DNA of 64,000 nucleotides, taken from assembly GCA_015069205.1 (NCBI GenBank), contig SVIZ01000006.1, forward strand, positions 62,001-126,000, read 5' to 3'. Source of the stretch: Oscillospiraceae bacterium (GTDB lineage Bacteria; Bacillota; Clostridia; Saccharofermentanales; Saccharofermentanaceae). Numbering within the stretch: the first letter of the stretch is position 1; each line of letters starts with the position of its first letter. Shown piece after piece: positions 41,431 to 50,656 of this stretch. Under the pieces are notes generated by a model. The model saw only the letters and a list, made by a program, of their open reading frames with translations. It had not been told where the DNA came from and did not search any database. The position numbers and the translations under genes are program-made.

Positions 41431-42429
41431 ATGCATAGGAAATGCTTTAAGTTTGTCTCAATAGTTTTGACAGCCGCTGTTGCTTTAAGTCTTGCGGGAT
41501 GCTTATCCGTCCCGGAATATTCGCTTTCATCAACCGGAGATTCCAATGCTGCTCCAACTATGCCGTCCACATCCCAGACCGCATACGTCAGATCCAGTTT
41601 TGACATAAACAAAAACCCGTATTTTGCTATGCTCTCCGAGACGGAGATGAATGCTTATTCGTTCATTTATGATGGCCTTATTGCAGGCAATTCTGAGATT
41701 GAATGTCCTATCAGACTTGAAGCAGACCAGCTCTCCAAAGCGATGGATGCGGTGCTCAACGACCACCCTGAGATATTCTGGATAGATAACAACTACAGCT
41801 ATTCTTATAATCCTGAGGACGGAAGTATAAAGGAGATCACGTTTACGTTCTACGATTTTGCGGATACACCGGAGAAGCTCCAGGCTGCAAGGGCGGAATT
41901 TGATGCTGCGGCATCTTCAATAATCGCAGGTGCCAGTGAGTATCAGACCTTGATCGACATAGAGCTCTATATCCACGACTACATCTGCGAGAACACCGTG
42001 TATGATGAATCTGCGCCTTACCACCAGAGCGCTTACTCAACGATCGTTCTTCACAGGTCTGTTTGTGCAGGCTATGCAAGAAGCTTCCAGTATCTCATGC
42101 AGAGAGCAGGCGCTACCTGCTATTACGTTACGGGAAGCACCGAGAAGATTGTAGAAGGGAGCGGAGACAGCGGGTCCCACTCCTGGAACATGGTCCTTAT
42201 CAACGGTGATTTCTATAATGTCGACTGTCTCTGGGATGATACGGCAAGTGATTCATATGGAAGCCCCATCTATCCGTTCTTCAACATTCCCGATTCAGAG
42301 ATGGTCAATCACGTAAGGATCCAGATGGCTTTGGGCTTACCTTCGTGTACTGCAACGGAATGCAGATATTCCAACCAGTTTGGTCCCACGATAGAAGCCG
42401 ACAGTATCGTTTTTGCGGACGACGAGTAA
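41431..42429 (+). CDS. Lipoprotein with transglutaminase-like domain
   Basis: A 332-residue lipoprotein. The signal peptide ends in lipobox SLAGC (Cys about 24), followed by a Ser/Thr-rich linker. The C-terminal domain (about 155-290) carries a transglutaminase-like triad: Cys in HRSVCAGYARSFQYLMQ, His in SHSWNMVLING and Asp in FYNVDCLWDD. Such domains in Clostridia act as surface proteases or cross-linking enzymes. The start codon follows the U-tract of an intrinsic terminator directly, so expression may need read-through or a special start. It is unrelated to the preceding ABC-like cluster as far as visible. Confidence 0.88.
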   Translation: MHRKCFKFVSIVLTAAVALSLAGCLSVPEYSLSSTGDSNAAPTMPSTSQTAYVRSSFDINKNPYFAMLSETEMNAYSFIYDGLIAGNSEIECPIRLEADQLSKAMDAVLNDHPEIFWIDNNYSYSYNPEDGSIKEITFTFYDFADTPEKLQAARAEFDAAASSIIAGASEYQTLIDIELYIHDYICENTVYDESAPYHQSAYSTIVLHRSVCAGYARSFQYLMQRAGATCYYVTGSTEKIVEGSGDSGSHSWNMVLINGDFYNVDCLWDDTASDSYGSPIYPFFNIPDSEMVNHVRIQMALGLPSCTATECRYSNQFGPTIEADSIVFADDE

Positions 42430-42555
42430 TCAGGTTCGTTTTTGCATTGGAACCATACCCTCTTTATATAATGCTTCTTATTTAAAGGAGCGGCATTTTG
42501 TCGTATAATTAACAAATTGATTTATTAACAAAGTCAGTCTTTAGGAGATGAAGAA

Positions 42556-44310
42556 ATGAAAGAACTTATGCTTGGAAACAAGGCTGTTGCCAGAGGTCTT
42601 TATGAGGCCGGCGTAGCAGTCGCAAGTTCGTACCCCGGCACTCCCAGTACAGAGACAACTGAAGAAGCTGCCAAGTACGATGAGATCTATTGTGAATGGG
42701 CACCCAACGAGAAGGTTGCCATGGAGACCGCTTTCGGTGCAAGCAGAGCAGGCAAGAGATCTTACTGCGCAATGAAGCACGTAGGACTCAACGTTGCCGC
42801 TGACCCGCTCTTTACAATGAGCTACACAGGCGTTAATGCCGGTATGGTAATCCTTGTAGCAGACGATCCGGGAATGCATTCATCACAGAATGAGCAGGAT
42901 TCAAGACATTATGCTATCGCTGCAAAGATGCCCATGTTAGAGCCTGCTGATTCACAGGAAGCAAAGGATTTCGTTATCGAGGCATACGATATTTCCGAGC
43001 AGTTTGATACACCCGTACTTATCAAGATGTGCACAAGAGTTGCTCACTCACAGTCTGTAGTTGAGACAGGTGAGAGAGCTGACATCCCTGTTAAGCCTTA
43101 TGTTAAGGATGCAGGCAAGTACGTTATGGTTCCCGCAAACGCAAAGAGACGTCACCCCATCGTTGAGGAGAGAACAAGAAAGCTCGTTGCATTTGCCGAG
43201 GAATCTTCTCTCAACCGCGTTGAAGAGGGAACAGATACTTCTATGGGTATCATCACATCTTCAACTTCATACCAGTATGTTAAGGAAGTATTCGGAGACA
43301 AGTATCCGGTATTGAAGATTGGTCTTATCAATCCGCTTCCCGAAAAGAAGATCAAGGACTTCGCTGCCAAGGTAGACAAGCTCGTAGTAGTAGAAGAACT
43401 CGATCCCATCATTGAGACACACTGCAAGACATTAGGTCTTGAGGTAACAGGCAAGGATATCTTCCCGCTCATCGACGAGTTCTCACAGGGCCTTATTGCT
43501 ACAAGTTTGGGGCTCCCTGAAAAGCCCGCATGCAAGCCCATCGAAGGACTTCCGGGAAGACCGCCGGCAATGTGCGCAGGCTGCCCTCACAGAGGAATGT
43601 TCTATGTTCTTTCCAAGAACAAGATCACAGTCATGGGCGATATCGGATGCTACACACTTGGTGCTACACCTCCGCTCAGCGCTATCGATACAACAGAGTG
43701 CATGGGTGCTTCCATCAGCTCACTTCACGGCTTCAATAAAGCTTTGGGCGCAGAGGCTGAGAAGAATACCGTAGCAGTCATCGGTGACTCCACATTTATG
43801 CATTCAGGCATGACAGGTCTTGCCAACATCGCATATAACCAGACAAATTCAACCGTCATCATCCTTGATAACTCCATCACGGGCATGACAGGACACCAGC
43901 AGAATCCTACAACAGGATATAACCTCCGTGGTGATCCGGCAGGCAAGATCGATCTCGAAGCTCTTGTACGTGCCATGGGCATCAACAGAGTAAGGGTAGT
44001 AGATCCTTATAACCTCGCAGAAGCTGAGGCAGCAGTTAAGGAAGAACTCGCAGCAGAGGAGCCTTCCGTAATCATCTCCAGAAGACCCTGCGCACTTCTC
44101 AAGAAGGTTAAGCGCGGCGAGCCTATCCAGGTTAACGCTGACAAGTGCAAGTCCTGCAAGGCCTGCATGAAGCTCGGCTGCCCTGCGATCTCCTTCAAGG
44201 ACGGACACGCACATGTCGATACAACACAGTGCTTCGGCTGTAAGGTATGCAGCGAACTCTGTAAGTTCGGCGCTTTCGAGACTTTGAACGGGGAGGCAAT
44301 CACATGGTAA
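42556..44310 (+). CDS. iorA: Indolepyruvate ferredoxin oxidoreductase, alpha subunit
   Basis: A 584-residue subunit that decarboxylates aryl-pyruvates (from Trp, Phe, Tyr) with CoA and ferredoxin to aryl-acetyl-CoA. It opens KELMLGNKAVARGLYEAGV, then SYPGTPSTE. The thiamine-diphosphate region includes MGDIGCYTLGATPPL, IGDSTFMHSGM and LDNSITGMTGHQ. The C terminus carries two ferredoxin-type cluster motifs, CKSCKACMKLGCP and CFGCKVCSELC. A TATAAT at 42504-42509 and an AGGAGATG site precede it. It is the first gene of a five-gene operon and overlaps iorB by 7 bp. Confidence 0.97.
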   Translation: MKELMLGNKAVARGLYEAGVAVASSYPGTPSTETTEEAAKYDEIYCEWAPNEKVAMETAFGASRAGKRSYCAMKHVGLNVAADPLFTMSYTGVNAGMVILVADDPGMHSSQNEQDSRHYAIAAKMPMLEPADSQEAKDFVIEAYDISEQFDTPVLIKMCTRVAHSQSVVETGERADIPVKPYVKDAGKYVMVPANAKRRHPIVEERTRKLVAFAEESSLNRVEEGTDTSMGIITSSTSYQYVKEVFGDKYPVLKIGLINPLPEKKIKDFAAKVDKLVVVEELDPIIETHCKTLGLEVTGKDIFPLIDEFSQGLIATSLGLPEKPACKPIEGLPGRPPAMCAGCPHRGMFYVLSKNKITVMGDIGCYTLGATPPLSAIDTTECMGASISSLHGFNKALGAEAEKNTVAVIGDSTFMHSGMTGLANIAYNQTNSTVIILDNSITGMTGHQQNPTTGYNLRGDPAGKIDLEALVRAMGINRVRVVDPYNLAEAEAAVKEELAAEEPSVIISRRPCALLKKVKRGEPIQVNADKCKSCKACMKLGCPAISFKDGHAHVDTTQCFGCKVCSELCKFGAFETLNGEAITW

Positions 44311-44879
44311 CAAGCATAATGATAGTAGGCGTAGGCGGACAGGGCTCGCTTCTCGCCAGCAAATTATTGGGCAGAGCCGCTATGGACAAGGGCTATGACG
44401 TAAAGGTTTCCGAGGTTCACGGAATGAGCCAGAGAGGCGGAAGCGTTGTAACTTACGTTAAGTTCGGCGACAAGGTAAATTCACCCATCATCGACAAGGG
44501 TGAGGCTGACTACATCATTTCTTTCGAGCTTTTGGAAGCTGCAAGATATGTGGAGTTCTTAAAACCCGGCGGACAGATCGTTACTAACTCACAGCAGATC
44601 GATCCTATGCCCGTAATTGCAGGCACGGCAGAATATCCGTCAGGACTCATCGAGAAGATGGAAGAGTCCGGCGCAAAGGTTGATGCAATCGATGCACTAA
44701 CGATAGCTGAACAGGCCGGTTCATCAAAGGCTACAAACATCGTTCTTATGGGTGTCTTCTCAAAGTACATTTCCGAGATCAGCAAGGAAGAGTGGATCAA
44801 GGCTGTTGAAGCTTCCGTTCCCGCAAAGTTCCTTGAGCTCAACATGAAGGCCTTTGAGATGGGTCTTGCAGCAGAGTAA
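44304..44879 (+). CDS. iorB: Indolepyruvate ferredoxin oxidoreductase, beta subunit
   Basis: A 191-residue gamma-type oxidoreductase subunit. It opens MVTSIMIVGVGGQGSLLASK and contains VSEVHGMSQRGGSVVTYVKF, the hallmark of IorB and other 2-oxoacid oxidoreductase gamma domains. It binds CoA and completes the IorAB complex in the cytoplasm. The start lies inside the end of iorA, so the subunits are translationally coupled. It is followed 5 bp later by the thioesterase gene. Confidence 0.96.
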   Translation: MVTSIMIVGVGGQGSLLASKLLGRAAMDKGYDVKVSEVHGMSQRGGSVVTYVKFGDKVNSPIIDKGEADYIISFELLEAARYVEFLKPGGQIVTNSQQIDPMPVIAGTAEYPSGLIEKMEESGAKVDAIDALTIAEQAGSSKATNIVLMGVFSKYISEISKEEWIKAVEASVPAKFLELNMKAFEMGLAAE

Positions 44880-44884
44880 CGCGT

Positions 44885-45295
44885 ATGCCTGATTTAGAAG
44901 CAGTAAGAAAATTCTTTGAAGGCGACAAGTACGCTACAGAAGTCAGCGGGATCGTAATCGAAGAAGCGCAGAAGGGACACAGTGTCGTATCCCTTGAACC
45001 TGACGGAAGACATCTTAATGCCGTCGGAGGTCTGATGGGCGCAGTCTATTACACTCTGGCTGATTTTGCGTTTGCCGTAGCTGAGAACTGCATACTGGAT
45101 TCGGATACAGTTACAGTTACGCAAACGGCACAGATCAACTTCTTAAGACCGTGGTTCGGAGGCAAAGTCACATGCCATGCCGACATAGTCAAGGACGGAA
45201 GGGCGATCTGTTTATACGAGGTCAAGGTTTTCGATAAGGATAACAAAGAGCTCGCACTGATTATCATCAACGGTTTTAAGACCGCACGAAAATAA
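44885..45295 (+). CDS. Hotdog-fold thioesterase, PaaI-like
   Basis: A 136-residue hotdog protein. The active-site stretch GGLMGAVYYTLADFAFAVAEN and the strand TVTQTAQINFLRPW match PaaI-type acyl-CoA thioesterases. The general base would be the Asp in the LADFA helix. In this operon it probably releases aryl-acetate from aryl-acetyl-CoA, or rescues stalled CoA esters. The ribosome site is weak, consistent with coupling to iorB 5 bp upstream. Confidence 0.88.
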   Translation: MPDLEAVRKFFEGDKYATEVSGIVIEEAQKGHSVVSLEPDGRHLNAVGGLMGAVYYTLADFAFAVAENCILDSDTVTVTQTAQINFLRPWFGGKVTCHADIVKDGRAICLYEVKVFDKDNKELALIIINGFKTARK

Positions 45296-45317
45296 ATCCG
45301 CCTAAGGAGGGCCGGTT

Positions 45318-46619
45318 ATGATTTGGAATGAAGCAAAGGAGTGCATGTCGCGTGACGAGATCGAAGCGCTGCAGAGCGCAAGACTTGTTAAGCAGGTAAA
45401 CCGCGTTTACCACAACGTTGAGTATTACCGCAAGAAGATGCAGGCTGCCGGACTTGAGCCCGGTGATATCAAGGGCATTGAAGACCTTGATAAGCTGCCT
45501 TATACGACTTATCAGGATTTAAGAGACACATACCCCTTTGGCCTGGCCGCTGCGCCCAGATCAGAACTGGTCCGTGTTCACGCATCTTCCGGCACTACAG
45601 GTAAGCCTAAGATCGCCGTCTACACAAGGCGCGATATCGATATCTGGGCAGAGTGCGTTGCAAGATGCCTTTCAATGGCAGGAATCACAAAGGATGACAT
45701 CATCCAGGTAGGTTACGGCTACGGACTCTTCACAGGTGGTCTCGGTGCCCACTATGGTGCCGAATATCTCGGAGCACTGGTTCTCCCTATGTCCACAGGT
45801 AATACACAGAAACTCATCGACATGATGATCGACTGCGACGTTACTTCGATCGCATGCACACCTTCTTATCTCCTGCACGTTGCAGAAGATCTTGAGAAGG
45901 CAGGCCTCATCGACAAGATCAAGCTTAAGTCCGCTATCTGCGGTGCTGAGCCCTGGACTGACGAGATGCGCGACCAGATGGAAGCAAGACTCCACATCAA
46001 GGCATATGACATCTACGGCCTTACAGAGATGATGGGCCCCGGTGTTGCATGCGACTGCGAATACCACAAGGGTCTTCATATCTGGGAAGATCACTTCCTG
46101 CCTGAGATCATCGATCCTGCTACATTGAAGCAACTTCCGAAGGGTTCTGACGGTGAGCTTGTTATCACAAACCTTACAAAGGAAGGCATGCCTCTCATCC
46201 GTTACAGAACAAAGGACCTCACATCCATTGAATATGACAAGTGCGAGTGCGGACGTACTATGGCAAGGATCCAGCGCTTCAAGGGCAGATCCGATGACAT
46301 GCTCATCATCCGTGGCGTAAACGTATTCCCTTCACAGGTAGAGGCAGCTCTCCTTACAGTAGAAGGCACCACGCCTCACTACATGCTCGTAGTTGACCGT
46401 GTTGATAACACGGATACTCTTGAAGTCCAGGTTGAGGTAGCAGAGAACTTCTTCACAGACGAGATCAAGTCATTGGAGAAGCTTTCCAAGACAGTACATG
46501 ACAAGCTCAAGATGGCCATCGGCCTTAACGCAAAGGTCAAGCTCGTTGAACCTAACGGACTCGAGCACTTCGACGGCAAGAGCAAGCACGTTACAGACAA
46601 GCGTAAGCTTTATCAATAA
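45318..46619 (+). CDS. paaK: Phenylacetate-CoA ligase
   Basis: A 433-residue adenylate-forming enzyme that joins aryl-acetates to CoA with ATP, giving AMP. The P-loop is HASSGTTGKPK (about 88-98). AEYLGALVLPMSTGN and IYGLTEMMGPGVA follow. The C-terminal lid contains RIQRFKGRSDDMLIIRGVNV, then FPSQVEAAL, all typical of PaaK. AAGGAGGG precedes the start. Its position after iorAB and a thioesterase indicates handling of phenylacetate, indoleacetate or related acids. In reverse, or in balance with the thioesterase, it would tune aryl-acetyl-CoA. Confidence 0.96.
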   Translation: MIWNEAKECMSRDEIEALQSARLVKQVNRVYHNVEYYRKKMQAAGLEPGDIKGIEDLDKLPYTTYQDLRDTYPFGLAAAPRSELVRVHASSGTTGKPKIAVYTRRDIDIWAECVARCLSMAGITKDDIIQVGYGYGLFTGGLGAHYGAEYLGALVLPMSTGNTQKLIDMMIDCDVTSIACTPSYLLHVAEDLEKAGLIDKIKLKSAICGAEPWTDEMRDQMEARLHIKAYDIYGLTEMMGPGVACDCEYHKGLHIWEDHFLPEIIDPATLKQLPKGSDGELVITNLTKEGMPLIRYRTKDLTSIEYDKCECGRTMARIQRFKGRSDDMLIIRGVNVFPSQVEAALLTVEGTTPHYMLVVDRVDNTDTLEVQVEVAENFFTDEIKSLEKLSKTVHDKLKMAIGLNAKVKLVEPNGLEHFDGKSKHVTDKRKLYQ

Positions 46620-46636
46620 TATCAGGAGGTGACACT

Positions 46637-47059
46637 ATGTTCGTAAAGCAGATTTCAGTTTTCTTGAATAACACTGAAGGCAGACTTGATGAGGTTTTGA
46701 AGATCCTTGCGCAGGGCGGTATCGATATTCTTTCTGCAAGTCTTGCTGACACTACCGAATTCGGTGTTCTCCGTCTTCTTGCAAAAGAGCCTGATCACGC
46801 AAAGCAGATCCTTCAGGATGCAGGTTTTGCGGCACGTGTAGATGAAGTTATTGCAGTTGTAGTTCCTGATGCAGTAGGAAGCCTTGCAAAGGTCGTAGGC
46901 GTGATCCACGCAGCAGGCATCAACATCAGTTACATCTATGGTCTTTCCATCGACGGCGAGGGCGCGCCCATTGCCATCAAGACAAATGACAATGTTAAGG
47001 CTGAAGCGATCATCAATGCTGCCGGCGTAAAGACACTCGGCATGGAAGATCTGCAGTAA
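46637..47059 (+). CDS. Tandem ACT-domain protein
   Basis: A 140-residue protein made of two ACT domains: residues 1-68 (VKQISVFLNNTEGRLDEVLK) and 69-140 (VVVPDAVGSLAKVVGVIHAA, then GINISYIYGL). Such proteins are regularly encoded beside iorAB and paaK and are presumed to sense aromatic amino acids or products. No catalytic domain is present. AGGAGG lies 7 nt before the start, 17 bp after paaK. It is the last gene of the operon and is followed by a strong terminator. Confidence 0.92.
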   Translation: MFVKQISVFLNNTEGRLDEVLKILAQGGIDILSASLADTTEFGVLRLLAKEPDHAKQILQDAGFAARVDEVIAVVVPDAVGSLAKVVGVIHAAGINISYIYGLSIDGEGAPIAIKTNDNVKAEAIINAAGVKTLGMEDLQ

Positions 47060-47081
47060 GATTAATTGTTCAGGAATTATC

Positions 47082-47107
47082 AGAGGCTGCCTTAACCGGC
47101 AGCCTCT
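47082..47107 (+). terminator. Terminator of the ior-paa operon
   Basis: AGAGGCTGCC and GGCAGCCTCT form a perfect 10-bp stem with a TTAACC loop and are followed by TTGCTTTT. It lies 23 bp after the ACT gene. Confidence 0.88.
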
Positions 47108-47117
47108 TTGCTTTTAA

Positions 47118-47152
47118 AAGGGCCTGCTTCCTGTTCCGGAAAGCAAGCCCTT
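47118..47152 (-). terminator. Terminator of the symporter gene
   Basis: AAGGGC and GCCCTT with inner TGC/GCA and TTCC/GGAA pairs form an interrupted stem. On the minus strand it is followed by TTAAAAGC. It lies 21 bp after the symporter stop and converges on the ior-paa terminator. Confidence 0.75.
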
Positions 47153-47172
47153 AAGGTGCTATTTAAAAACTA

Positions 47173-48747
47173 TCAGTTCTCGTCAGCGGGAGCGTTCTCG
47201 GGAAGTGAGTATCTCTTCTCGACTGTGACTGTCTCATCGTAGCAGGAGAAGATACCGTCGACCTTTTCCTTGGAGAGCTTAGGTGTGATGAGGCTTACGA
47301 GAGGTACGATCACGAGACCTGCGAGCATTGTAACTGCGCCGGCATTGATAGGTGATGCGATGAACTTCAGGAACATATTGGCAACAGTGAAGCCGACACC
47401 GAAGATGAAGCATACCCATACGGAAAGCTTTGTTGTCTTCTTCCAGTAAAGACCCCAGAGGAAAGGTGCGAGGAAAGCGCCTGCGAGAGCACCCCAGGAG
47501 TAACCCATGAGCTGAGCGATGAACGTCGGCGGGTTGAGGGAAAGAATAACGGATACGACGATGAAGAATACGAGGAGGACACGCATTGTGATGAGCTGTG
47601 TCTTTTCTTTCTTCTTTTTATCTGCATTCTTATTACCGGGCTTGATCTGCTCGATGAGGTCCAGAGTAACTGTCGAGCTTGATGTGAGAACAAGGGAAGA
47701 CAGTGTGGACATTGAAGCGGAAAGAACGAGAACGATAACGACACCTACAAGGATAACAGGGAGGTTATCGAGCATCGTAGGAATGATGGAGTCATACATG
47801 ACTGTGCCGTCATCCTTATAGATAGCGGGATTGTTGCTGTAAAGTCTTGCAAAGCCGCCGAGGAAATAGCAGCCGCCTGCAACGATGAAAGCGAAGATCG
47901 TTGAGATGATCGTTCCTGCCTTAACGGACTTCTCGTCCTTGATCGCATAGAACTTTCCGACCATCTGGGGAAGACCCCATGTACCAAGTGAAGTGAGAAC
48001 GATTACGCCTAAAAGATTGAGCGGATCAGGACCGAAGAATGAGGTGAAAGCACCCTGCATTCCGGCTGTAACGGGAAGATCTGATTCTGCCTGTGAAAGA
48101 GTTGTAAGAGCTCCGATGAATCCTCCGTTGTTATTAAGAACGGTAGCGATGACTGCAGTGATACCGAAGAGCATGATGATGCCCTGTACGAGGTCATTAA
48201 CGACTGTAGCCATGTATCCGCCGAGGATAACGTAGATACATGTAAGAGCTGCCATAACGATGATGCAGATCTTATAGTCGATGTTAAATGCCATGTTAAA
48301 CAGTCTGGAAAGACCATTATAAACTGATGATGTATAGGGGATAAGGAATATGAATGAGATAAGGGCTGCTGCTATACGGAGCGGCTTGCTGTCGAATCTC
48401 TTGCCGAAGAAGTCAGGCATGGTCTTGGAATTCAAGTGCTTTGTCATGACTCTGGTTCTTCTTCCCAGAACGATCCAGGCAAGAAGTGAACCGATGACTG
48501 CGTTTCCGATACCGATCCAAGTGGAAGCAACACCATATTTCCAGCCGAACTGTCCTGCGTATCCGATGAATACTACTGCGGAGAAGTAGGATGTTCCGTA
48601 ACCGAACGCTGTGAGCCATGGGCCTGCGTTTCTACCGCCCAATACAAAGCCTTCAACGCTGTTTGCCTTTTTGCGGGTCATGATGCCGATTCCGATCATG
48701 ACAGCGAAAAAGACTACCAGAAAGATAATCTTGATAATCAGATCCAT
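47173..48747 (-). CDS. Sodium:solute symporter (SSS family)
   Basis: A 524-residue transporter with about 13 membrane segments. It starts with a helix and MTRKKANSVEGFVLGGRNAG, the typical loop after the first helix of SSS proteins. A Gly-rich second segment, TAFGYGTSYFSAVVFIGYAG, follows. SASMSTLSSLVLTSSSTVTLDL near 345-365 supplies the Ser/Thr residues of the Na+ site. GAGGAAC lies before the start. It resembles PutP and related carriers, but the substrate cannot be told. Since it lies between the ior-paa operon and an acyl-CoA synthetase gene, an organic or aromatic acid is plausible. Confidence 0.92.
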   Translation of the reverse strand: MDLIIKIIFLVVFFAVMIGIGIMTRKKANSVEGFVLGGRNAGPWLTAFGYGTSYFSAVVFIGYAGQFGWKYGVASTWIGIGNAVIGSLLAWIVLGRRTRVMTKHLNSKTMPDFFGKRFDSKPLRIAAALISFIFLIPYTSSVYNGLSRLFNMAFNIDYKICIIVMAALTCIYVILGGYMATVVNDLVQGIIMLFGITAVIATVLNNNGGFIGALTTLSQAESDLPVTAGMQGAFTSFFGPDPLNLLGVIVLTSLGTWGLPQMVGKFYAIKDEKSVKAGTIISTIFAFIVAGGCYFLGGFARLYSNNPAIYKDDGTVMYDSIIPTMLDNLPVILVGVVIVLVLSASMSTLSSLVLTSSSTVTLDLIEQIKPGNKNADKKKKEKTQLITMRVLLVFFIVVSVILSLNPPTFIAQLMGYSWGALAGAFLAPFLWGLYWKKTTKLSVWVCFIFGVGFTVANMFLKFIASPINAGAVTMLAGLVIVPLVSLITPKLSKEKVDGIFSCYDETVTVEKRYSLPENAPADEN

Positions 48748-48813
48748 GAAATTTGTTCCTCACTTTTTGCTTCTTCCACCCTCAAAATGTTAAGAAGCGT
48801 TTTTATTCAAAAA

Positions 48814-48848
48814 ATAAGCCTTGTGCCTAAAAATGACACAAGGCTTAT
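48814..48848 (-). terminator. Terminator of the acyl-CoA synthetase gene
   Basis: ATAAGCCTTGTG and CACAAGGCTTAT form a perfect 12-bp stem. On the minus strand it is followed by TTTTTGAAT. It lies 3 bp after the synthetase stop and separates it from the symporter gene. Confidence 0.88.
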
Positions 48849-48851
48849 ATT

Positions 48852-50489
48852 TTAAGACTGATTTTCCTGTTCTACAAGTCTTTCTGCGCCATATCTCTTA
48901 CGGAGAACCGGTTTTTCGATCTTTCCGGTGGCGTTTCTCGGAACGTCTGCCAGGATTATCTGCTTCGGTCTCTTGTAACGGGGAAGCTGTGTGCAGAATT
49001 TCTCGAGTTCTTCAACGGTGCAGTCGCTGCCTGGTTCGATCTCAACGATGGCACCCGTGATCTCACCGAGTCTCTTGTCGGGAAGGCCGATGACTGCAAC
49101 GTCTTTTACCTTCGGATATTCCTGGAGGAAGTTCTCGATCTCGACAGGGTAGATGTTCTCACCGCCGGATACGATAACGTCCTTCTTACGGTCAACGAGG
49201 AAGTAGAATCCGTCTTCATCCTGGCGGGCCATGTCGCCTGTGAAGAGCCATCCGTCTCTTAATGTTTCCTTTGTAGCTTCAGGGTTTCTGTAGTATTCGA
49301 GCATGACGCCGGGACCCTTAACGCAGAGCTCGCCGACCTCACCCTGTGATACTGTGTTACCGTTCTCGTCAACGATCTTGCACTCCCAGCGGTAACCCGG
49401 AACGCCGATGGCGCCGACTTTGTGAGTGTTCTCGAGCCCAAGGTGAACGCAGCCTGGACCGGTTGATTCGGAAAGACCGTAGTTTGTATCGTACTGATGA
49501 TTAGGGAAGTAATCCTTCCAGTGACGGATAAGTGACGGAGGTACGGGCTGAGCGCCGATGTGCATGAGACGCCACTGGTCAAGCTTGTAATCGGAAAGCT
49601 TGAGTTCGCCTCTGTCCAAAGCGTCGAGAATGTCCTGAGCCCACGGTACGAGGAGCCATACGATAGTGCACTGCTCGTCAGATACGGCCTTGAGGATTAC
49701 GTCAGGCTTTGTACCCTTGAGGAGAACTGCCTTGCTGCATGTCCACAAAGAACCCATCCAGTGGAACTTTGCGCCTGTATGATAGAGAGGCGGGATGCAG
49801 AGGAAGCAGTCGTTCTTGCCTGTGTGATGGTGTACGGCTTCCATCTCAGCTGCCTGTGTGAGACTTCTGTGAGGGTGAAGGATAGCCTTCGGGAAACCTG
49901 TAGTACCGGATGAGAAGTAGATGGCTGCATAGTCATCTTCAGTAAGTTCGATCATGGGATCCTTGCTGGAATAGTCAGCTACCTGCTGCCAGTAGTTTTC
50001 TGCAAATTCGGGAGCCTGTCCGTCTCCGACATAGAGAAGGAGTCTGTCCTTAGCGAGCTCTTCAGCGTTGATGTTGAGACGGTCAACGAATTCGGGACCG
50101 AAGAACATGACTGAGATCTCTGCAAGATCAGCGCAGTAGGATATCTCGTTTGCTGTATATCTGAAATTGAAAGGTACTGCGATAGCACCTGTCTTGAGGA
50201 TACCAAAATAGATGGGAAGCCACTCAAGGCAGTTGAACATAAGGATAGCAACCTTGTCACCCTTCTTGATGCCGCGTCCCAAAAGCATGTTTGCTACTCT
50301 GTTGGACTTTTCATCGAAGATCTGCCATGTGATCTCATGACGGTAGGGCATAACCTTGGTCTGCTGTACAAGGTCGAATTCCTTGAAGGAGATCTTTCTT
50401 GTGTCTTCCATTGTGGGGTTGAGTTCGATAAGCGCAACCTCTTCACCGTGTTCACGTGCGTTGCGTCTCAGTAAATCTGTTACAGGCAT
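48852..50489 (-). CDS. AMP-forming acyl-CoA synthetase
   Basis: A 545-residue adenylate-forming ligase with GGGAGG before the start. The P-loop is YFSSGTTGFPKAILHPH, the A5 region TNYGLSESTGPG and A7/A8 DGWLFTGDMARQDEDGFYFL, then VDRKKDVIVSGGENIYPVEI. The catalytic Lys is in PRNATGKIEKPVLRK. It would activate a carboxylic acid to its CoA ester in the cytoplasm. The family covers medium- and long-chain fatty acids as well as aromatic acids. The neighbouring ior-paa operon favours an aryl or branched substrate, but this is inference. It has its own terminator. Confidence 0.94.
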   Translation of the reverse strand: MPVTDLLRRNAREHGEEVALIELNPTMEDTRKISFKEFDLVQQTKVMPYRHEITWQIFDEKSNRVANMLLGRGIKKGDKVAILMFNCLEWLPIYFGILKTGAIAVPFNFRYTANEISYCADLAEISVMFFGPEFVDRLNINAEELAKDRLLLYVGDGQAPEFAENYWQQVADYSSKDPMIELTEDDYAAIYFSSGTTGFPKAILHPHRSLTQAAEMEAVHHHTGKNDCFLCIPPLYHTGAKFHWMGSLWTCSKAVLLKGTKPDVILKAVSDEQCTIVWLLVPWAQDILDALDRGELKLSDYKLDQWRLMHIGAQPVPPSLIRHWKDYFPNHQYDTNYGLSESTGPGCVHLGLENTHKVGAIGVPGYRWECKIVDENGNTVSQGEVGELCVKGPGVMLEYYRNPEATKETLRDGWLFTGDMARQDEDGFYFLVDRKKDVIVSGGENIYPVEIENFLQEYPKVKDVAVIGLPDKRLGEITGAIVEIEPGSDCTVEELEKFCTQLPRYKRPKQIILADVPRNATGKIEKPVLRKRYGAERLVEQENQS

Positions 50490-50595
50490 GAATATTCCTC
50501 CCTAGTGCTTTATTTATCTAAATAAAGCCAAAGACAATAATATCATCGCGGCCGATGTTCGTCAAAAAATAATAAAATAGGAACAATTATTAAAT

Positions 50596-50636
50596 TTACA
50601 TATTCTTTTTGAGTGTTTTATAATAAGACGTCTTAT
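50596..50636 (+). promoter_or_regulatory. Promoter with palindromic operator of ABC exporter operon
   Basis: TTACAT (50596-50601) and a perfect TATAAT (50619-50624) are 17 bp apart. ATAAGACGTCTTAT, a perfect 14-bp palindrome at 50623-50636, covers the likely start point. No regulator gene is adjacent, so the binding protein would be encoded elsewhere. Confidence 0.65.
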
Positions 50637-50656
50637 ATCTAATTTTGAGGAAATGT

